Assembly: GCF_000754095.2 (NCBI RefSeq)
Contig: NZ_JQSG02000001.1
Location: 667,140-731,139 of the forward strand
Direction of reading: 5' to 3'
Length of the DNA stretch: 64,000 nt
Source: Acidihalobacter prosperus
GTDB lineage: Bacteria > Pseudomonadota > Gammaproteobacteria > DSM-5130 > Acidihalobacteraceae
Part shown: piece by piece, positions 7,879 through 17,272 of the stretch
Position numbering within the stretch: position 1 is the stretch's first letter
How the letters are laid out: the number at the start of each line of letters is the position of its first letter
Position numbers and translations under genes: made by a program
The notes under the pieces: generated by a model
What the model was told of the DNA's origin: nothing
What the model saw: the letters and a program-made list of their open reading frames with translations, nothing else
Database searches by the model: none

Positions 7879-9276
7879 ATGTCGGACTCCTTGCTGATCA
7901 TCGAGGATGAAACCCTGCTCGGTAACGAGCTGGCGCGCCATTTCCAGCGCGAGCAATGGGAGGTGACATTGGCAACGACCCTGGAGGACGCGCGCCACTG
8001 GCTGTTCGACAGCCAGCTCGACCCGCTGGTGGTACTGTCCGACATGAGCTTGCCCGACGGCAGTGGACTGGATCTGCTGGCCGACGCGCGCGAGGCCGGC
8101 AACCGCGCCGAATGGGTGCTGCTGACCGGCTACGGCAGTGTGCCCGACTCGGTCCGCGCGCTACATCTGGGCGCTCACGAATTTCTCGAGAAGCCCTGCG
8201 ATCGCGACCGGCTCGACCTGGTGATCTCGGGCGCCGCGCGCAGCGCACGGGCGCAGCGACGTCTGAACCAGCAGCAGATGGAAGGCTCGGCACGCTTCAA
8301 GCCTTCCGCCATGTACGGCAACAGCGAAGCCAATCGGCGCGTGCGGGCACTGCTCGAACGGCTTGCCCGCGTGCCCTTCAGCAGCCTACTGATCCTCGGC
8401 GAAACCGGCACCGGCAAAGGCCTCGCCGCCCGCATCCTGCATCACGTCGGCGCGCGTGCGGACGGCCCCATGGTCCAACTCAACTGCGCCGCGCTACCGC
8501 GCGAACTGCTCGAATCCGAACTGTTCGGGCATGAGGCCGGCGCATTCACCGGCGCACGCGGTCGCCATCGCGGGCTGTTCGAGCAGGCCAGCGGGGGCAC
8601 CCTGTTTCTCGACGAAATCGGCGAGCTTGATATCGACCTGCAGGCCAAGCTGTTGACCGCCATCGAGGAACGCCGCATCCGCCGTCTAGGGGGCGACCGC
8701 GAGATCGGCATCGACGTGCAGGTCATCGCGGCCAGCCATCGCAACCTCGCCGAACGGGTAGCCGACGGCCTTTTTCGCGCCGATCTCTATCATCGACTGA
8801 GCGTATTCCAGATCGAGCTGCCGCCATTGCGCGAACGGCTGCAGGACCTGGACGAACTGGTACCGGCCTTCGTCGCCGAATTCAACGCCAAGGCCGGACG
8901 ACAGGTCCGCAAAATCCCGCCGGCCATCATGGCGCGCCTCAAGGCCCACGACTGGCCCGGCAACGTGCGCGAGTTGCGCAATGCCATCGAACGCAGCGTA
9001 CTGCTCAGCGAGCACGACACGCTGTCGGCGCAATGGCTGCAACTGGGCCGGCCGCAGGAGACGGAACCCCAGCCGCACGCGGACACCGCGGCGCCGTGCA
9101 TCTGTTTGCCCCTGGACGGCACGCTGGCACTCGAGGACATCGATCGCCGCGTCATCCAGGCCGCACTGGAACAGCACGACTACAATGTCTCCGCGACCGC
9201 GCGCGCATTACGCACGACGCGTGAGACACTGCGTTACCGCATGCAGAAATACCAACTTCAACGACAATCCGGCTGA
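7879..9276 (+). CDS. NtrC-family sigma-54-dependent response regulator
   Basis: A 465-residue activator with three domains: receiver (about 1-120; phosphorylation Asp in VVLSDMSLPDGSG, Lys in EFLEKPCD), AAA+ domain (about 145-375; Walker A GETGTGKG, sigma-54 contact loop GAFTGA, Walker B GGTLFLDEIGEL), and a C-terminal Fis-type helix-turn-helix (VSATARALRTTRETLRYRM). The intact GAFTGA shows it can remodel sigma-54 polymerase. It lies 66 bases after its kinase. The start at 7879 has a weak ribosome-binding site; the ATG at 7849 would add ten residues. The best candidate target is the -24/-12 promoter in front of cydA. Confidence 0.93.
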   Translation: MSDSLLIIEDETLLGNELARHFQREQWEVTLATTLEDARHWLFDSQLDPLVVLSDMSLPDGSGLDLLADAREAGNRAEWVLLTGYGSVPDSVRALHLGAHEFLEKPCDRDRLDLVISGAARSARAQRRLNQQQMEGSARFKPSAMYGNSEANRRVRALLERLARVPFSSLLILGETGTGKGLAARILHHVGARADGPMVQLNCAALPRELLESELFGHEAGAFTGARGRHRGLFEQASGGTLFLDEIGELDIDLQAKLLTAIEERRIRRLGGDREIGIDVQVIAASHRNLAERVADGLFRADLYHRLSVFQIELPPLRERLQDLDELVPAFVAEFNAKAGRQVRKIPPAIMARLKAHDWPGNVRELRNAIERSVLLSEHDTLSAQWLQLGRPQETEPQPHADTAAPCICLPLDGTLALEDIDRRVIQAALEQHDYNVSATARALRTTRETLRYRMQKYQLQRQSG

Positions 9277-9294
9277 CGGCCGGGAACGGGCCCC

Positions 9295-11067
9295 ATGAGC
9301 AACTCGCAAGCACCCAGATCGCGCGAAGCCGGCAAGGCGCTGGACCGCTGGCTCCGGCAGTATGCCCCGCTGGTCAGGCTGCCGGTGACGCTGACCGCCG
9401 GGCTCGGCCTCGCCACCGGCTTTCTGATCATCCTCCAAGCCTGGCTGCTTGCGCGGATCGTCGACGCCGTCGCGATCCGTGGCCAGACACTGGATGGGGT
9501 CGCGCCACTGCTTGGATTCCTGCTCGGCGTATTCGCGCTGCGAGCACTGTTCGCCGTGTTTTCCGAGTCTGCTGCCTTTGCGATCGCGGCGCGCATCAAA
9601 CGCCATCTCCGATCGATGCTCTACGCGCGCGTCGAAGCGCTGGGTCCAGCCTGGACGCGCACACAACGCAGCGGCGACTTGGCCAACACCCTGGTCGACG
9701 GCATCGAGTCCTTGGAAAAATACTACGCGCTCTACCTGCCGCAATCGGCGCTGGCGGCCCTGATCCCGTTGTCGATTCTCGTCTTCGTATTCCCTGCCGA
9801 CTGGGTATCGGGACTGATCATGGTGCTCACGGCGCCCTTGATTCCGGCGTTCATGATCCTCATCGGCAAGGGCGCGGAACGCCTCAACCAGCGTCAATGG
9901 CGCCGGCTCGCGCGCATGAGCGCGCATTTTCTCGACATGATCGAGGGACTGACCACCCTCAAGCTGTTCAATGCCAGCCGGGCCGAAGCCGAGGTCATCG
10001 CCCGCATCTCGGATCAGTACCGGCGCAGCACCATGGCCGTGTTGCGGATCGCCTTCCTGTCATCGCTGGCGCTGGAATTTCTGGCCACGCTCAGCATCGC
10101 GATGGTCGCGGTATTCATCGGCTTCCGCCTGCTCTACGGCGACATCCATTATCTGCCCGGTTTTTTCGTGCTGCTGCTAGCGCCGGAGTTCTATCTACCG
10201 CTGCGCAACATGGGCACCCAATACCACGCCCGCATGGAGGCCATCGGCGCCGCCGAGCGCATGGTCGAGCTGATGGAAGCGAAACCGCCGGCGCCGACTT
10301 CAGAAGATGCAGCGCAGTCGCTGATGGCCGCGTCGATTTCGCTGAGTTTCGAGCGGGTGACGTTCGGCTATCCAGGCGGCGCACCCGTACTGCAAGCGCT
10401 CGATTTCGAGCTGAATGCAGGCGAACGCGTTGCGTTGGTCGGACCCAGCGGAGCCGGCAAGACGACCGTCCTCCAGCTCGTGCTCGGTTTTCTGCGACCT
10501 GATACCGGCATCATCCGCATCAACGGTAGCGCGCTCGACACGCTCGACCCCGAGGACTGGCTACGCCACCTCGCCTGGGTTCCGCAACGCCCCACCCTGT
10601 TCCATGGCAGCGTGATCGACAACATCCGCCTCGGCCACACGGCTGCGGATGCGCAGGCCATACGCGAGGCCGCACGGCGTGCGCATGCCGACGATTTCAT
10701 CGCCCGACTCCCCCAAGCTTACGACACCATGCTCGGCGATCGCGGGCAAGGGCTGTCTGGCGGGCAATTGCAGCGTATTGCGCTGGCGCGCGCATTCCTC
10801 AAGGATGCGCCGCTGCTGATTCTCGACGAGCCGACCGCCAGCCTGGACCCCGAGAGCGAACGCCTGATCACCGATGCGGTCGAGCGTCTGGCCGAAGGGC
10901 GCACCGTCCTGACGGTGGCGCACCGGCTGGAGACCGTCCGCCGCGCCGACCGCATCCTGGTGCTTGACGGCGGGCGCGTGGTCGAAAGCGGCGCGCACGC
11001 TCAACTCGTTGCGGCGGACGGGCTTTACGCCCGCCTGTGCAACGCCTACCGCGGGGAGGCCGCATGA
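9295..11067 (+). CDS. cydD: Thiol exporter ABC transporter, subunit CydD
   Basis: A 590-residue half-transporter: six-helix type-1 ABC exporter membrane domain (about 1-330) and an ATPase domain (about 350-590) with Walker A GPSGAGKTT, signature LSGGQLQRIALARAF and Walker B LLILDEPTASLD. With CydC it exports cysteine and glutathione to the periplasm and is needed to assemble cytochrome bd. Linkage to cydAB supports CydD over other ABC exporters, and the motif STLRLFN-like ETTLKLFN region (LTTLKLFNASRAE) fits the family. It overlaps cydC by four bases (ATGA), so both subunits are made in equal amounts. Confidence 0.93.
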   Translation: MSNSQAPRSREAGKALDRWLRQYAPLVRLPVTLTAGLGLATGFLIILQAWLLARIVDAVAIRGQTLDGVAPLLGFLLGVFALRALFAVFSESAAFAIAARIKRHLRSMLYARVEALGPAWTRTQRSGDLANTLVDGIESLEKYYALYLPQSALAALIPLSILVFVFPADWVSGLIMVLTAPLIPAFMILIGKGAERLNQRQWRRLARMSAHFLDMIEGLTTLKLFNASRAEAEVIARISDQYRRSTMAVLRIAFLSSLALEFLATLSIAMVAVFIGFRLLYGDIHYLPGFFVLLLAPEFYLPLRNMGTQYHARMEAIGAAERMVELMEAKPPAPTSEDAAQSLMAASISLSFERVTFGYPGGAPVLQALDFELNAGERVALVGPSGAGKTTVLQLVLGFLRPDTGIIRINGSALDTLDPEDWLRHLAWVPQRPTLFHGSVIDNIRLGHTAADAQAIREAARRAHADDFIARLPQAYDTMLGDRGQGLSGGQLQRIALARAFLKDAPLLILDEPTASLDPESERLITDAVERLAEGRTVLTVAHRLETVRRADRILVLDGGRVVESGAHAQLVAADGLYARLCNAYRGEAA

Positions 11068-12785
11068 AGGATCTGCGTCGCCTGCTGGCACTGTTCGCAC
11101 CCTATACGCGCTGGATGCTGGGTGGCATTGCGCTGACACTGGTGGTCGTCCTGGCCAACATCGGCCTGCTCGCCCTGTCCGGCTGGTTCATCACGGCCAT
11201 GGCATTGGCGGGCCTTGCGCATACGAGCATGGACTACTTCACGCCCGCGGCGGGCATCCGCGGGCTGGCGATCCTGCGCACCGGCGGGCGCTATCTAGAG
11301 CGTCTGGTCACTCACGAAGCCACCCTGCGGCTGCTCTCCCGTCTGCGCGTGTGGTTCTATCAGCACCTGGAGCCGCTCGCGCCGGCACGTCTGCAATACT
11401 ACCGTGGCGGCGATCTGCTCAGTCGCATCCGCGCGGACATCGACACTCTCGACAATTTCTATCTCCGGGTCGTGGCGCCCAGCGTCGCAGCCTTCGTCGG
11501 CGTGGCCCTGCTGTCCGGTTTCATGAGCCTGTTCAGCCCGGCCGTCGCGCTGATCAACCTCGGCGGGCTTGCCGTCGCAGGCGTGGCCATCCCCTATCTG
11601 GCCCACCGCGCCGGCCGGCGCCCAGGACTGCAAGCCGTCGAAACCCGCGCCGCGCTTCGGTCCACGGTAGTGGACGGTATCCAAGGGCAGGCGGAGTTAC
11701 GCATCTATGGTGCCGCACCACGGCAGATCGAACGCATCGGTACGCTGACCGATGCACTGATCCGCGAACAAGCCCGGCTCAGCCGCATAGCCGGCCTGTC
11801 GGCCGCCGGCAGCAGTCTGACCACCCAGCTGTCCATCTGGCTGGCCCTGCTGATCGCAATCCCGCTGGTCACGCGCCATGCACTCGACGGCCCCGACCTG
11901 GCCATGATCGCCCTGTTCGTGATGGCCAGTTTCGAATCCGTCAGCGGATTGCCGCTGGCCTTTCAGAGCCTGGGCGAAACGCTCGCCGCAGCCGGCCGCA
12001 TCTTCGAGATCATCGACACCCGACCGCAGGTCGAAGACCCCGCCCATCCGGCACCGCCGCCCGCATTGCCGGCGCTGCATTGCCGAGGGCTTCGTATGCG
12101 TTACGCAGACGACGCACACTGGGCGCTGGACGGCCTCGATCTCGACCTGCCGGCCGGCCATCGTGTCGCACTGATCGGTGCCACCGGCTCAGGCAAATCG
12201 ACGCTGATCAATGTGCTGATGCGCTTCTGGGACTACCAGCAAGGCCGTATCGAACTCGACGGCCGCGAACTACGCGAATACACCGGGGAGGATCTGCGCG
12301 CCTTCAGCGCCGTGGTCTCGCAGCGCACTCACCTGTTCAACACCACCATCCGCGCCAACCTGCTGCTCGCCCGCCCGGATGCCGGCGAACAAGACCTCAT
12401 CGCAGCCGCGCGACAGGCTCGCATACACGACGAGATCATGCGCTTCCCCGATGGCTACGACACCTTCGTCGGCGAAGCCGGCGTGCGCCTGTCAGGCGGT
12501 CAGGCACGCCGGGTCGCCATCGCCCGCGCGCTGCTCAAAAACACGCCATTGCTGATCCTCGATGAACCCACCGAAGGCTTGGACGCCGATGCCGAACGCC
12601 TGGTCATGGCGGCCATCGAATCCGCAATGCAGGGGCGCAGCGTCTTGCTGATCACACACCGGCCGCGCGCCCTCCGGCACATGCACGAAGTCTATATACT
12701 TGAGCAGGGCCGCGTCGTGGCGCACGGGGCTCCCGCATCATTGGCCGAAATGCCGGCCTTTGCCGCCTATTCGCAACTGGGTTGA
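11064..12785 (+). CDS. cydC: Thiol exporter ABC transporter, subunit CydC
   Basis: A 573-residue half-transporter that heterodimerises with CydD. The membrane domain begins with LLALFAPYTRWMLGGIALTL and includes the CydC-like GLLALSGWFITAMALAG. The ATPase domain (about 335-570) has Walker A GATGSGKST, signature LSGGQARRVAIARAL and Walker B LLILDEPTEGLD. The start overlaps the cydD stop (ATGA), with a GGGGAGG ribosome-binding site inside the end of cydD. The gene closes the bd oxidase and regulator cluster. Confidence 0.93.
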   Translation: MKDLRRLLALFAPYTRWMLGGIALTLVVVLANIGLLALSGWFITAMALAGLAHTSMDYFTPAAGIRGLAILRTGGRYLERLVTHEATLRLLSRLRVWFYQHLEPLAPARLQYYRGGDLLSRIRADIDTLDNFYLRVVAPSVAAFVGVALLSGFMSLFSPAVALINLGGLAVAGVAIPYLAHRAGRRPGLQAVETRAALRSTVVDGIQGQAELRIYGAAPRQIERIGTLTDALIREQARLSRIAGLSAAGSSLTTQLSIWLALLIAIPLVTRHALDGPDLAMIALFVMASFESVSGLPLAFQSLGETLAAAGRIFEIIDTRPQVEDPAHPAPPPALPALHCRGLRMRYADDAHWALDGLDLDLPAGHRVALIGATGSGKSTLINVLMRFWDYQQGRIELDGRELREYTGEDLRAFSAVVSQRTHLFNTTIRANLLLARPDAGEQDLIAAARQARIHDEIMRFPDGYDTFVGEAGVRLSGGQARRVAIARALLKNTPLLILDEPTEGLDADAERLVMAAIESAMQGRSVLLITHRPRALRHMHEVYILEQGRVVAHGAPASLAEMPAFAAYSQLG

Positions 12786-12896
12786 TCTGGATCGATTCCA
12801 GCATCGATGCAATTGCGCTAGGCTCATCAGGGCTGAGCGCTATTGCAACGCCGACAGGCGGCCTGCACCCGCCCCCATCACGCAGGAGGCCAAGAC

Positions 12897-13217
12897 ATGG
12901 CAGACAGTCCCAAGGACGAAATCAACGTCATACGGGAAGACCTCGGCAAACTTCGGCAGGACGTCGCCGAACTCACCCGCGCGCTCAAGGATGTGGCTGC
13001 AAGTCGCGCCGACGACGCCCGCGCACAGGTCAAGGCAGGCGTAGCGGAAGCGCGCGAACGCCTCAAACAGCAGGCCAGCCAGGCCGGGGAGCAAGGTCGC
13101 GAATACTACGATGCCATCGAAAAACAAGTCAGCGAGCGCCCGCTGACCAGCCTGCTCATATCCTTCGGCATCGGTTTCGTGCTCGCCAAGCTGGTCGATC
13201 TCGGAGGGCGCCGCTGA
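12897..13217 (+). CDS. DUF883 (ElaB/YqjD-like) inner-membrane, ribosome-associated protein
   Basis: A 106-residue protein: a charged, coiled-coil N-terminal part (about residues 1-80, repeated Leu/Ala heptads) and one C-terminal membrane helix in LTSLLISFGIGFVLAKLV. This is the layout of the ElaB/YqjD/YgaM family, whose E. coli members bind ribosomes at the membrane in stationary phase. The start at 12897 has CAGGAGG seven bases upstream. It heads a three-gene set equivalent to E. coli yqjD-yqjE-yqjK. Confidence 0.85.
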   Translation: MADSPKDEINVIREDLGKLRQDVAELTRALKDVAASRADDARAQVKAGVAEARERLKQQASQAGEQGREYYDAIEKQVSERPLTSLLISFGIGFVLAKLVDLGGRR

Positions 13218-13489
13218 ACTATCTCACCGAATGGCTGCTGGCGCTGCTCGATCTCCTGCATCTGGAGGGCCAGTCCCTCCGGGTGTCGATCCTACGCCTG
13301 GGCGTTGCCCTGTGGCTTGCCCTGGTCGCGGCGGGCCTGCTGCTCGCCGGTCTGCTGCTGCTCGCCTGGGGCTTCGAACGCTGGCTGAGCGCCCATCTCG
13401 GACCCGTTGCCTCCCTGCTGCTGACGGGAGGTACCCTGCTGCTTTCGGCCGGAGGCATCGGATGGCTGGCCAGCCGCCGGATTCGCTGA
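13214..13489 (+). CDS. YqjE-like (holin superfamily III-type) membrane protein, start codon uncertain
   Basis: At most 91 residues, with two long hydrophobic segments: RLGVALWLALVAAGLLLAGL and GPVASLLLTGGTLLLSAGGI. Size, two-helix topology and position after a YqjD homologue match YqjE (PF07332 group). No ATG, GTG or TTG lies at a sensible place upstream: the frame from the overlap with the previous stop would need CTG at 13214 (sequence LNYLTEWLLALLDLL), while the first ordinary start is GTG at 13283, which would cut the conserved N-terminal helix. GGAGGG at 13203-13208 is well placed for a CTG start. Confidence 0.7.
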   Translation: MNYLTEWLLALLDLLHLEGQSLRVSILRLGVALWLALVAAGLLLAGLLLLAWGFERWLSAHLGPVASLLLTGGTLLLSAGGIGWLASRRIR

Positions 13490-13674
13490 CCAGGGCTCGC
13501 GGTCGGCTGCGGGCATTGGCCCGTCGTGAACCCTGGCCGCTGCGCTTGCTCGAACCATCGTCCAGACCGCTGCTGCTCGCCTTCTTCGGCGGACTCGCGC
13601 TGGGCGGCTTCGACCCCGCACGTCATTGGCTGCGCCGCCGCCTGGCACGCGCCATCGCGCCGCCACCACGCTGA
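13462..13674 (+). CDS. YqjK-like small basic protein
   Basis: A 70-residue protein, strongly basic (about 15 Arg), with one moderately hydrophobic stretch RPLLLAFFGGLALGGFD. The start ATG at 13462 is preceded by GGAGG and overlaps the previous gene by 28 bases in another frame. Position after the YqjD/YqjE pair and size fit YqjK, whose function is unknown. Sequence similarity is not strong enough by eye to be certain. Confidence 0.6.
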   Translation: MAGQPPDSLTRARGRLRALARREPWPLRLLEPSSRPLLLAFFGGLALGGFDPARHWLRRRLARAIAPPPR

Positions 13675-14072
13675 ACCCGCTTTTACATATTTTTACCCCA
13701 TAACCCGCCTGCCGTGTCCGCCTGCGCCACGGCGCCAGGATTCCTGGCCTTGAGCGCGGGGAAAACCGGCACCAACCGCCCTCCGCGAGCCTCATCCGAC
13801 CGCATATCGGGAACCGGGCCCAATGCCGGTTTGCGACACCTTCACGCCGGCTTAACACAAGTGGACGAACCCCACCGCGCTGCAGCCCACCGGCACCTCC
13901 GATATGTGCAGGGCGGCCACCAGATGGGCTATCCTGTCAACGGGCTCAGGAACTCGCCCCTGATGTGGTAGTCATAAATTTTCAGGCAAGGATCGCTACC
14001 ACATTTCATAATTATGTGCTTGCTATCGCCCTGACTGGCAGGACCTTGACCGCAAGGAAACGGAAGTCGCTC
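13675..14072. other. 398-bp intergenic region with DegP 5' leader
   Basis: No gene is supported. The first part has an AT-rich patch (TTTTACATATTTTTACCCC near 13680) that could end the yqjDEK-like message. The last 110 bases form the leader of the protease gene and contain the 9-bp inverted repeat listed separately; AAGGAAACGGAAG at 14055 is the ribosome-binding region. Confidence 0.6.
13963..14004 (+). promoter_or_regulatory. Inverted repeat in the leader of the DegP-like gene
   Basis: ATGTGGTAG (13963-13971) and CTACCACAT (13996-14004) are perfect complements across 24 bases, ending 68 bases before the protease start. It could be an operator or an RNA hairpin in the untranslated leader; the sequence alone does not separate these. 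Confidence 0.35.
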
Positions 14073-15575
14073 ATGAATCGCACGCTTATCCATCAGACAC
14101 GCCGCTGGCTCTCCCTTTCGTTCGTCGCATTGCTCGCGCTCACCACGCAGGCCTGCGCGCAGGAAGCCTCCGACCATGCCAAGTCCCAGACCCCCTCGCA
14201 ATCGAGTGCCGCCGCGGCTCCCCAGCTGAGCAGCCTGCCCGATTTCACGCAACTGGTTCACAATGCCGCGCCGGCGGTGGTCAGCATTACCGGCGTCAGG
14301 ATCATCAAGAGCGATGCGGGCGAGCAGCAGGCCATGCCCGACCTACCGCCGAACAGCCCGTTCCGCCAGTTTTTCAAGCATTTCTTCGGGCCGAACAATC
14401 CCTTTGATCAACCCTTCGAGAGCAAGGAACGCATCCTCGGTTCCGGCTTCATCATTTCCTCAGACGGGTATATCGTGACCAACCGGCATGTCGTCGTCGG
14501 CGACACGGACCTCAAGGTGCGTCTGCTCGATCGTCATGAGTACACCGCCAAGGTCATCGGCATGGACAAGCGCACCGATCTGGCCTTGCTCAAGATCGAC
14601 GCGAAGCAGCTGCCCACCCTGCCGCTCGGAAATTCCGATCACCTGCAGGTCGGTCAATGGGTACTCGCCATCGGCAACCCCTTCGGCTTCGACTATACCG
14701 CCACCCAAGGCATCATCAGCGCCCTGTCGCGCAATCTGCCCGACGAAAACTACGTGCCGTTCATCCAGACCGATGCTGCGGTCAACCCCGGCAATTCCGG
14801 TGGCCCATTACTCAACCTCAAGGGTCAGGTGGTCGGCGTCAACTCGCAGATATACACCAACTCCGGCGGTTTCATGGGGCTGTCCTTTGCGATCCCGATC
14901 AATATCGTCAAGGACGTGATCGACCAGCTCAAGGCCCATGGCAAGGTCAGTTACGGTTGGCTCGGCGTCATGGTGCAGGGTATGGATCAGTCACTGGCCC
15001 AGTCCTTCGGTCTGCAGCAGCCGACCGGCGCGCTGGTCGCCCAGGTCGAACCCGGAAGTCCGGCCGCCAAGGCGGGCTTCAAATCGGGCGACATCATCCT
15101 CGAATTCGGCGGCAAGCCGGTCAAGCGTTCGGGCGATCTGCCGCCGTTGGTCGGTAGTACGCCGGTCGGCACCGTGGTCCCGGTCGATATCCTGCGCGAC
15201 GGCAAGCACATGACGCTCAAGGTCAAGATCGGCAAATTGAGCGAACAGCAGATGAAGGCGGCACACGAAAAGCCGCCAGCCGACAATGGCCATGGACGCA
15301 TGGGCATCGCCACCGAAACCATCCCGAAGGACAAGCTCGAAGCCCTTGGGCTCAAGCACGACGCGGTTGTCATCAAGGCACTGAACCCGGACGGGGCGGC
15401 GGCCAAGAGCGGGCTGCAGGTCGGCGACATCATTCTGGACTTCGACCGCCATCGGATCACCTCGTCGACGGAACTCAATCGACTGGTCCGACAGGCACCG
15501 GGTGGACGCCCGATCCCGATCCTGATCCTGAGGGACAAGACCCCGCTGTTCACCGCGATCACCCTGCCCAAGTAA
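14073..15575 (+). CDS. Periplasmic serine protease, DegP/MucD (Do) family
   Basis: A 500-residue HtrA protease that degrades misfolded envelope proteins. A signal peptide (about residues 1-29, ending near TQACAQEAS) precedes a trypsin-like domain with catalytic His near 138 (IVTNRHVV), Asp near 169 (KRTDLALL) and Ser near 242 (NPGNSGGPLL), then two PDZ domains (about 285-375 and 405-495, each with the GDIIL.F pattern). The Cys at the signal end could make it a lipoprotein, but the residues before it are a poor lipobox. The start at 14073 is chosen for the signal peptide and the AAGGAAACGGAAG upstream. MucD is the closest type by length. Confidence 0.92.
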   Translation: MNRTLIHQTRRWLSLSFVALLALTTQACAQEASDHAKSQTPSQSSAAAAPQLSSLPDFTQLVHNAAPAVVSITGVRIIKSDAGEQQAMPDLPPNSPFRQFFKHFFGPNNPFDQPFESKERILGSGFIISSDGYIVTNRHVVVGDTDLKVRLLDRHEYTAKVIGMDKRTDLALLKIDAKQLPTLPLGNSDHLQVGQWVLAIGNPFGFDYTATQGIISALSRNLPDENYVPFIQTDAAVNPGNSGGPLLNLKGQVVGVNSQIYTNSGGFMGLSFAIPINIVKDVIDQLKAHGKVSYGWLGVMVQGMDQSLAQSFGLQQPTGALVAQVEPGSPAAKAGFKSGDIILEFGGKPVKRSGDLPPLVGSTPVGTVVPVDILRDGKHMTLKVKIGKLSEQQMKAAHEKPPADNGHGRMGIATETIPKDKLEALGLKHDAVVIKALNPDGAAAKSGLQVGDIILDFDRHRITSSTELNRLVRQAPGGRPIPILILRDKTPLFTAITLPK

Positions 15576-15580
15576 GTCTT

Positions 15581-15611
15581 GCCCCCTGGTCGCGCAATGC
15601 GGCCGGGGGGC
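15581..15611 (+). terminator. Strong hairpin after the DegP-like gene
   Basis: GCCCCCTGGTCGC pairs with GCGGCCGGGGGGC (one mismatch, loop near GCAAT) starting six bases after the stop. No T-run follows, so it may act as a factor-dependent or weak terminator. Confidence 0.45.
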
Positions 15612-15706
15612 GTCCGGGACATCCCATGAACCCGATGATCGAGCACGAAATGGCCTAGGAAACGACGCACGAGCGACCCGATCCCGCATCTCAATGGAGG
15701 TAGCGC

Positions 15707-17146
15707 ATGGCAACTTCACCTTTTGACATCGGCGTTGTCGGCCTGGGCGTGATGGGTGCGAATATCGCGCTCAATCTGGCCAGCCATGGCACCCGGGTAG
15801 CCGGCTACAATCACACATCCGAAAAAGCCGAAGCCTTCAGCCGACGGGCAACCAACGAGCTTGGGTCATCCGGCGTCGCGATCGGCAGCAGCGACCTTCC
15901 TGCCTTCATACGCTCGCTGGGCACGCCTCGCATCCTGCTTTTGATGGTGCCCGCCGCAGCCGTCGACGAGGTCTTGGATGAGCTGGGCGCCTACCTGCAG
16001 CCCGGTGACATCGTCATCGACGGAGGCAATTCCCATTACCCGGATACCGAACGCCGGCTCAAGCAACTGGCTGCACAAGGCCTGCACTTCATCGGCATGG
16101 GCATATCGGGTGGCGAATCGGGCGCGCGACACGGTCCCAGCATGATGCCGGGCGGCGAAGAGGCCGCGTGGCGCCATCTCCGCCCACTGCTCGAACCGGC
16201 TGCAGCCATCGCCACCGACGGCAAACCCTGCGTGGCCTGGATGGGCTCCGGGGGGGCCGGTCATTTCGTGAAAATGGTTCACAACGGCATCGAATACGCG
16301 ATCATGCAGCTGATCGCCGAGGTCTATGACCTGCTGCATCGCGGCGGCGGGCTGGACAATGCCCACCTGCACCATCTCTTTGCCTCCTGGCGAGAGGGTC
16401 CGCTCGCGTCCTATCTCGTCGAAATCACCGCGGACATCCTGATACAACCTGACGACCTGGGAACGGGCGCACTGCTCGACCGCATCCGCGACCAGGCCGG
16501 CCAAAAGGGTACCGGCCGCTGGACCAGCGAGGCGGCTTTCGATCTGGGCGTACCCACGCCTTCGATCGATGCCGCGGTCAGCGCACGGGGCCTCTCCGGC
16601 TATTATGCTGAGCGCCAGCACGCCTCGCGTCACCTTTCCGGCCCCCTCTCGACTTCACCCGATTCGCTCCAGGCACGCCTGGCTGGCGCACTGGAAGCGG
16701 GAATGCTGCTGGCCTATGCGCAGGGTCTGCACCTCATCTCCGCGGCGAATGCGACATACGGCTACGGCACCTCCCAGGCCACCGTCGCCCATATCTGGCG
16801 CGGCGGCTGCATCATCCGCGCCGGCATGCTCGAAACCCTTGCGGAAGCCTATGTGCGCAACGGACATTCCGCCAACCCAATATTCGAACCCGGGATCGCG
16901 CAGCGACTCGGCACGCTCGAGTCCGATCTGCGCGCGGTCGTCGCGCAAGGCGCGCTGGGTGGCATACCGCTGCCGGCCTTTTCCGCCACGCTGGCCTATT
17001 ACGACGCATGGCGCAGTGCACGCCTGCCCGCCAACCTGACCCAGGCGCAGCGGGACTACTTCGGCTCGCATACCTATGAACGGCTGGACAGGGATGGCCG
17101 GTTTCACACGCACTGGACACAGGGCGGGCAAGCCCCCGGCGCGTAA
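15707..17146 (+). CDS. gnd: 6-phosphogluconate dehydrogenase (decarboxylating)
   Basis: A 479-residue cytosolic enzyme of the oxidative pentose phosphate pathway: 6-phosphogluconate plus NADP gives ribulose 5-phosphate, CO2 and NADPH. The NADP-binding fold starts at VVGLGVMGANIALNLA; the substrate motif reads IGMGISGGESGARHGPSMM and the catalytic region GAGHFVKMVHNGIEYAIMQ, with the Lys and Glu in place. Length is that of the long (E. coli-type) Gnd. The start has TGGAGG eight bases upstream. It lies beside a glucoamylase gene, consistent with a small glucose or glycogen-use cluster. Confidence 0.95.
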   Translation: MATSPFDIGVVGLGVMGANIALNLASHGTRVAGYNHTSEKAEAFSRRATNELGSSGVAIGSSDLPAFIRSLGTPRILLLMVPAAAVDEVLDELGAYLQPGDIVIDGGNSHYPDTERRLKQLAAQGLHFIGMGISGGESGARHGPSMMPGGEEAAWRHLRPLLEPAAAIATDGKPCVAWMGSGGAGHFVKMVHNGIEYAIMQLIAEVYDLLHRGGGLDNAHLHHLFASWREGPLASYLVEITADILIQPDDLGTGALLDRIRDQAGQKGTGRWTSEAAFDLGVPTPSIDAAVSARGLSGYYAERQHASRHLSGPLSTSPDSLQARLAGALEAGMLLAYAQGLHLISAANATYGYGTSQATVAHIWRGGCIIRAGMLETLAEAYVRNGHSANPIFEPGIAQRLGTLESDLRAVVAQGALGGIPLPAFSATLAYYDAWRSARLPANLTQAQRDYFGSHTYERLDRDGRFHTHWTQGGQAPGA

Positions 17147-17272
17147 TGCCCGTGTCACCGTCGCCCGCCGCACCAACCAGAAGCCCCACGGCCGATCCCC
17201 ATGCTCGGGGGCTGGAACGAACCAACCTCGGACCGCCGGTGCGCGTGGCCGCAGGAATCAGCTGAGACCGGC

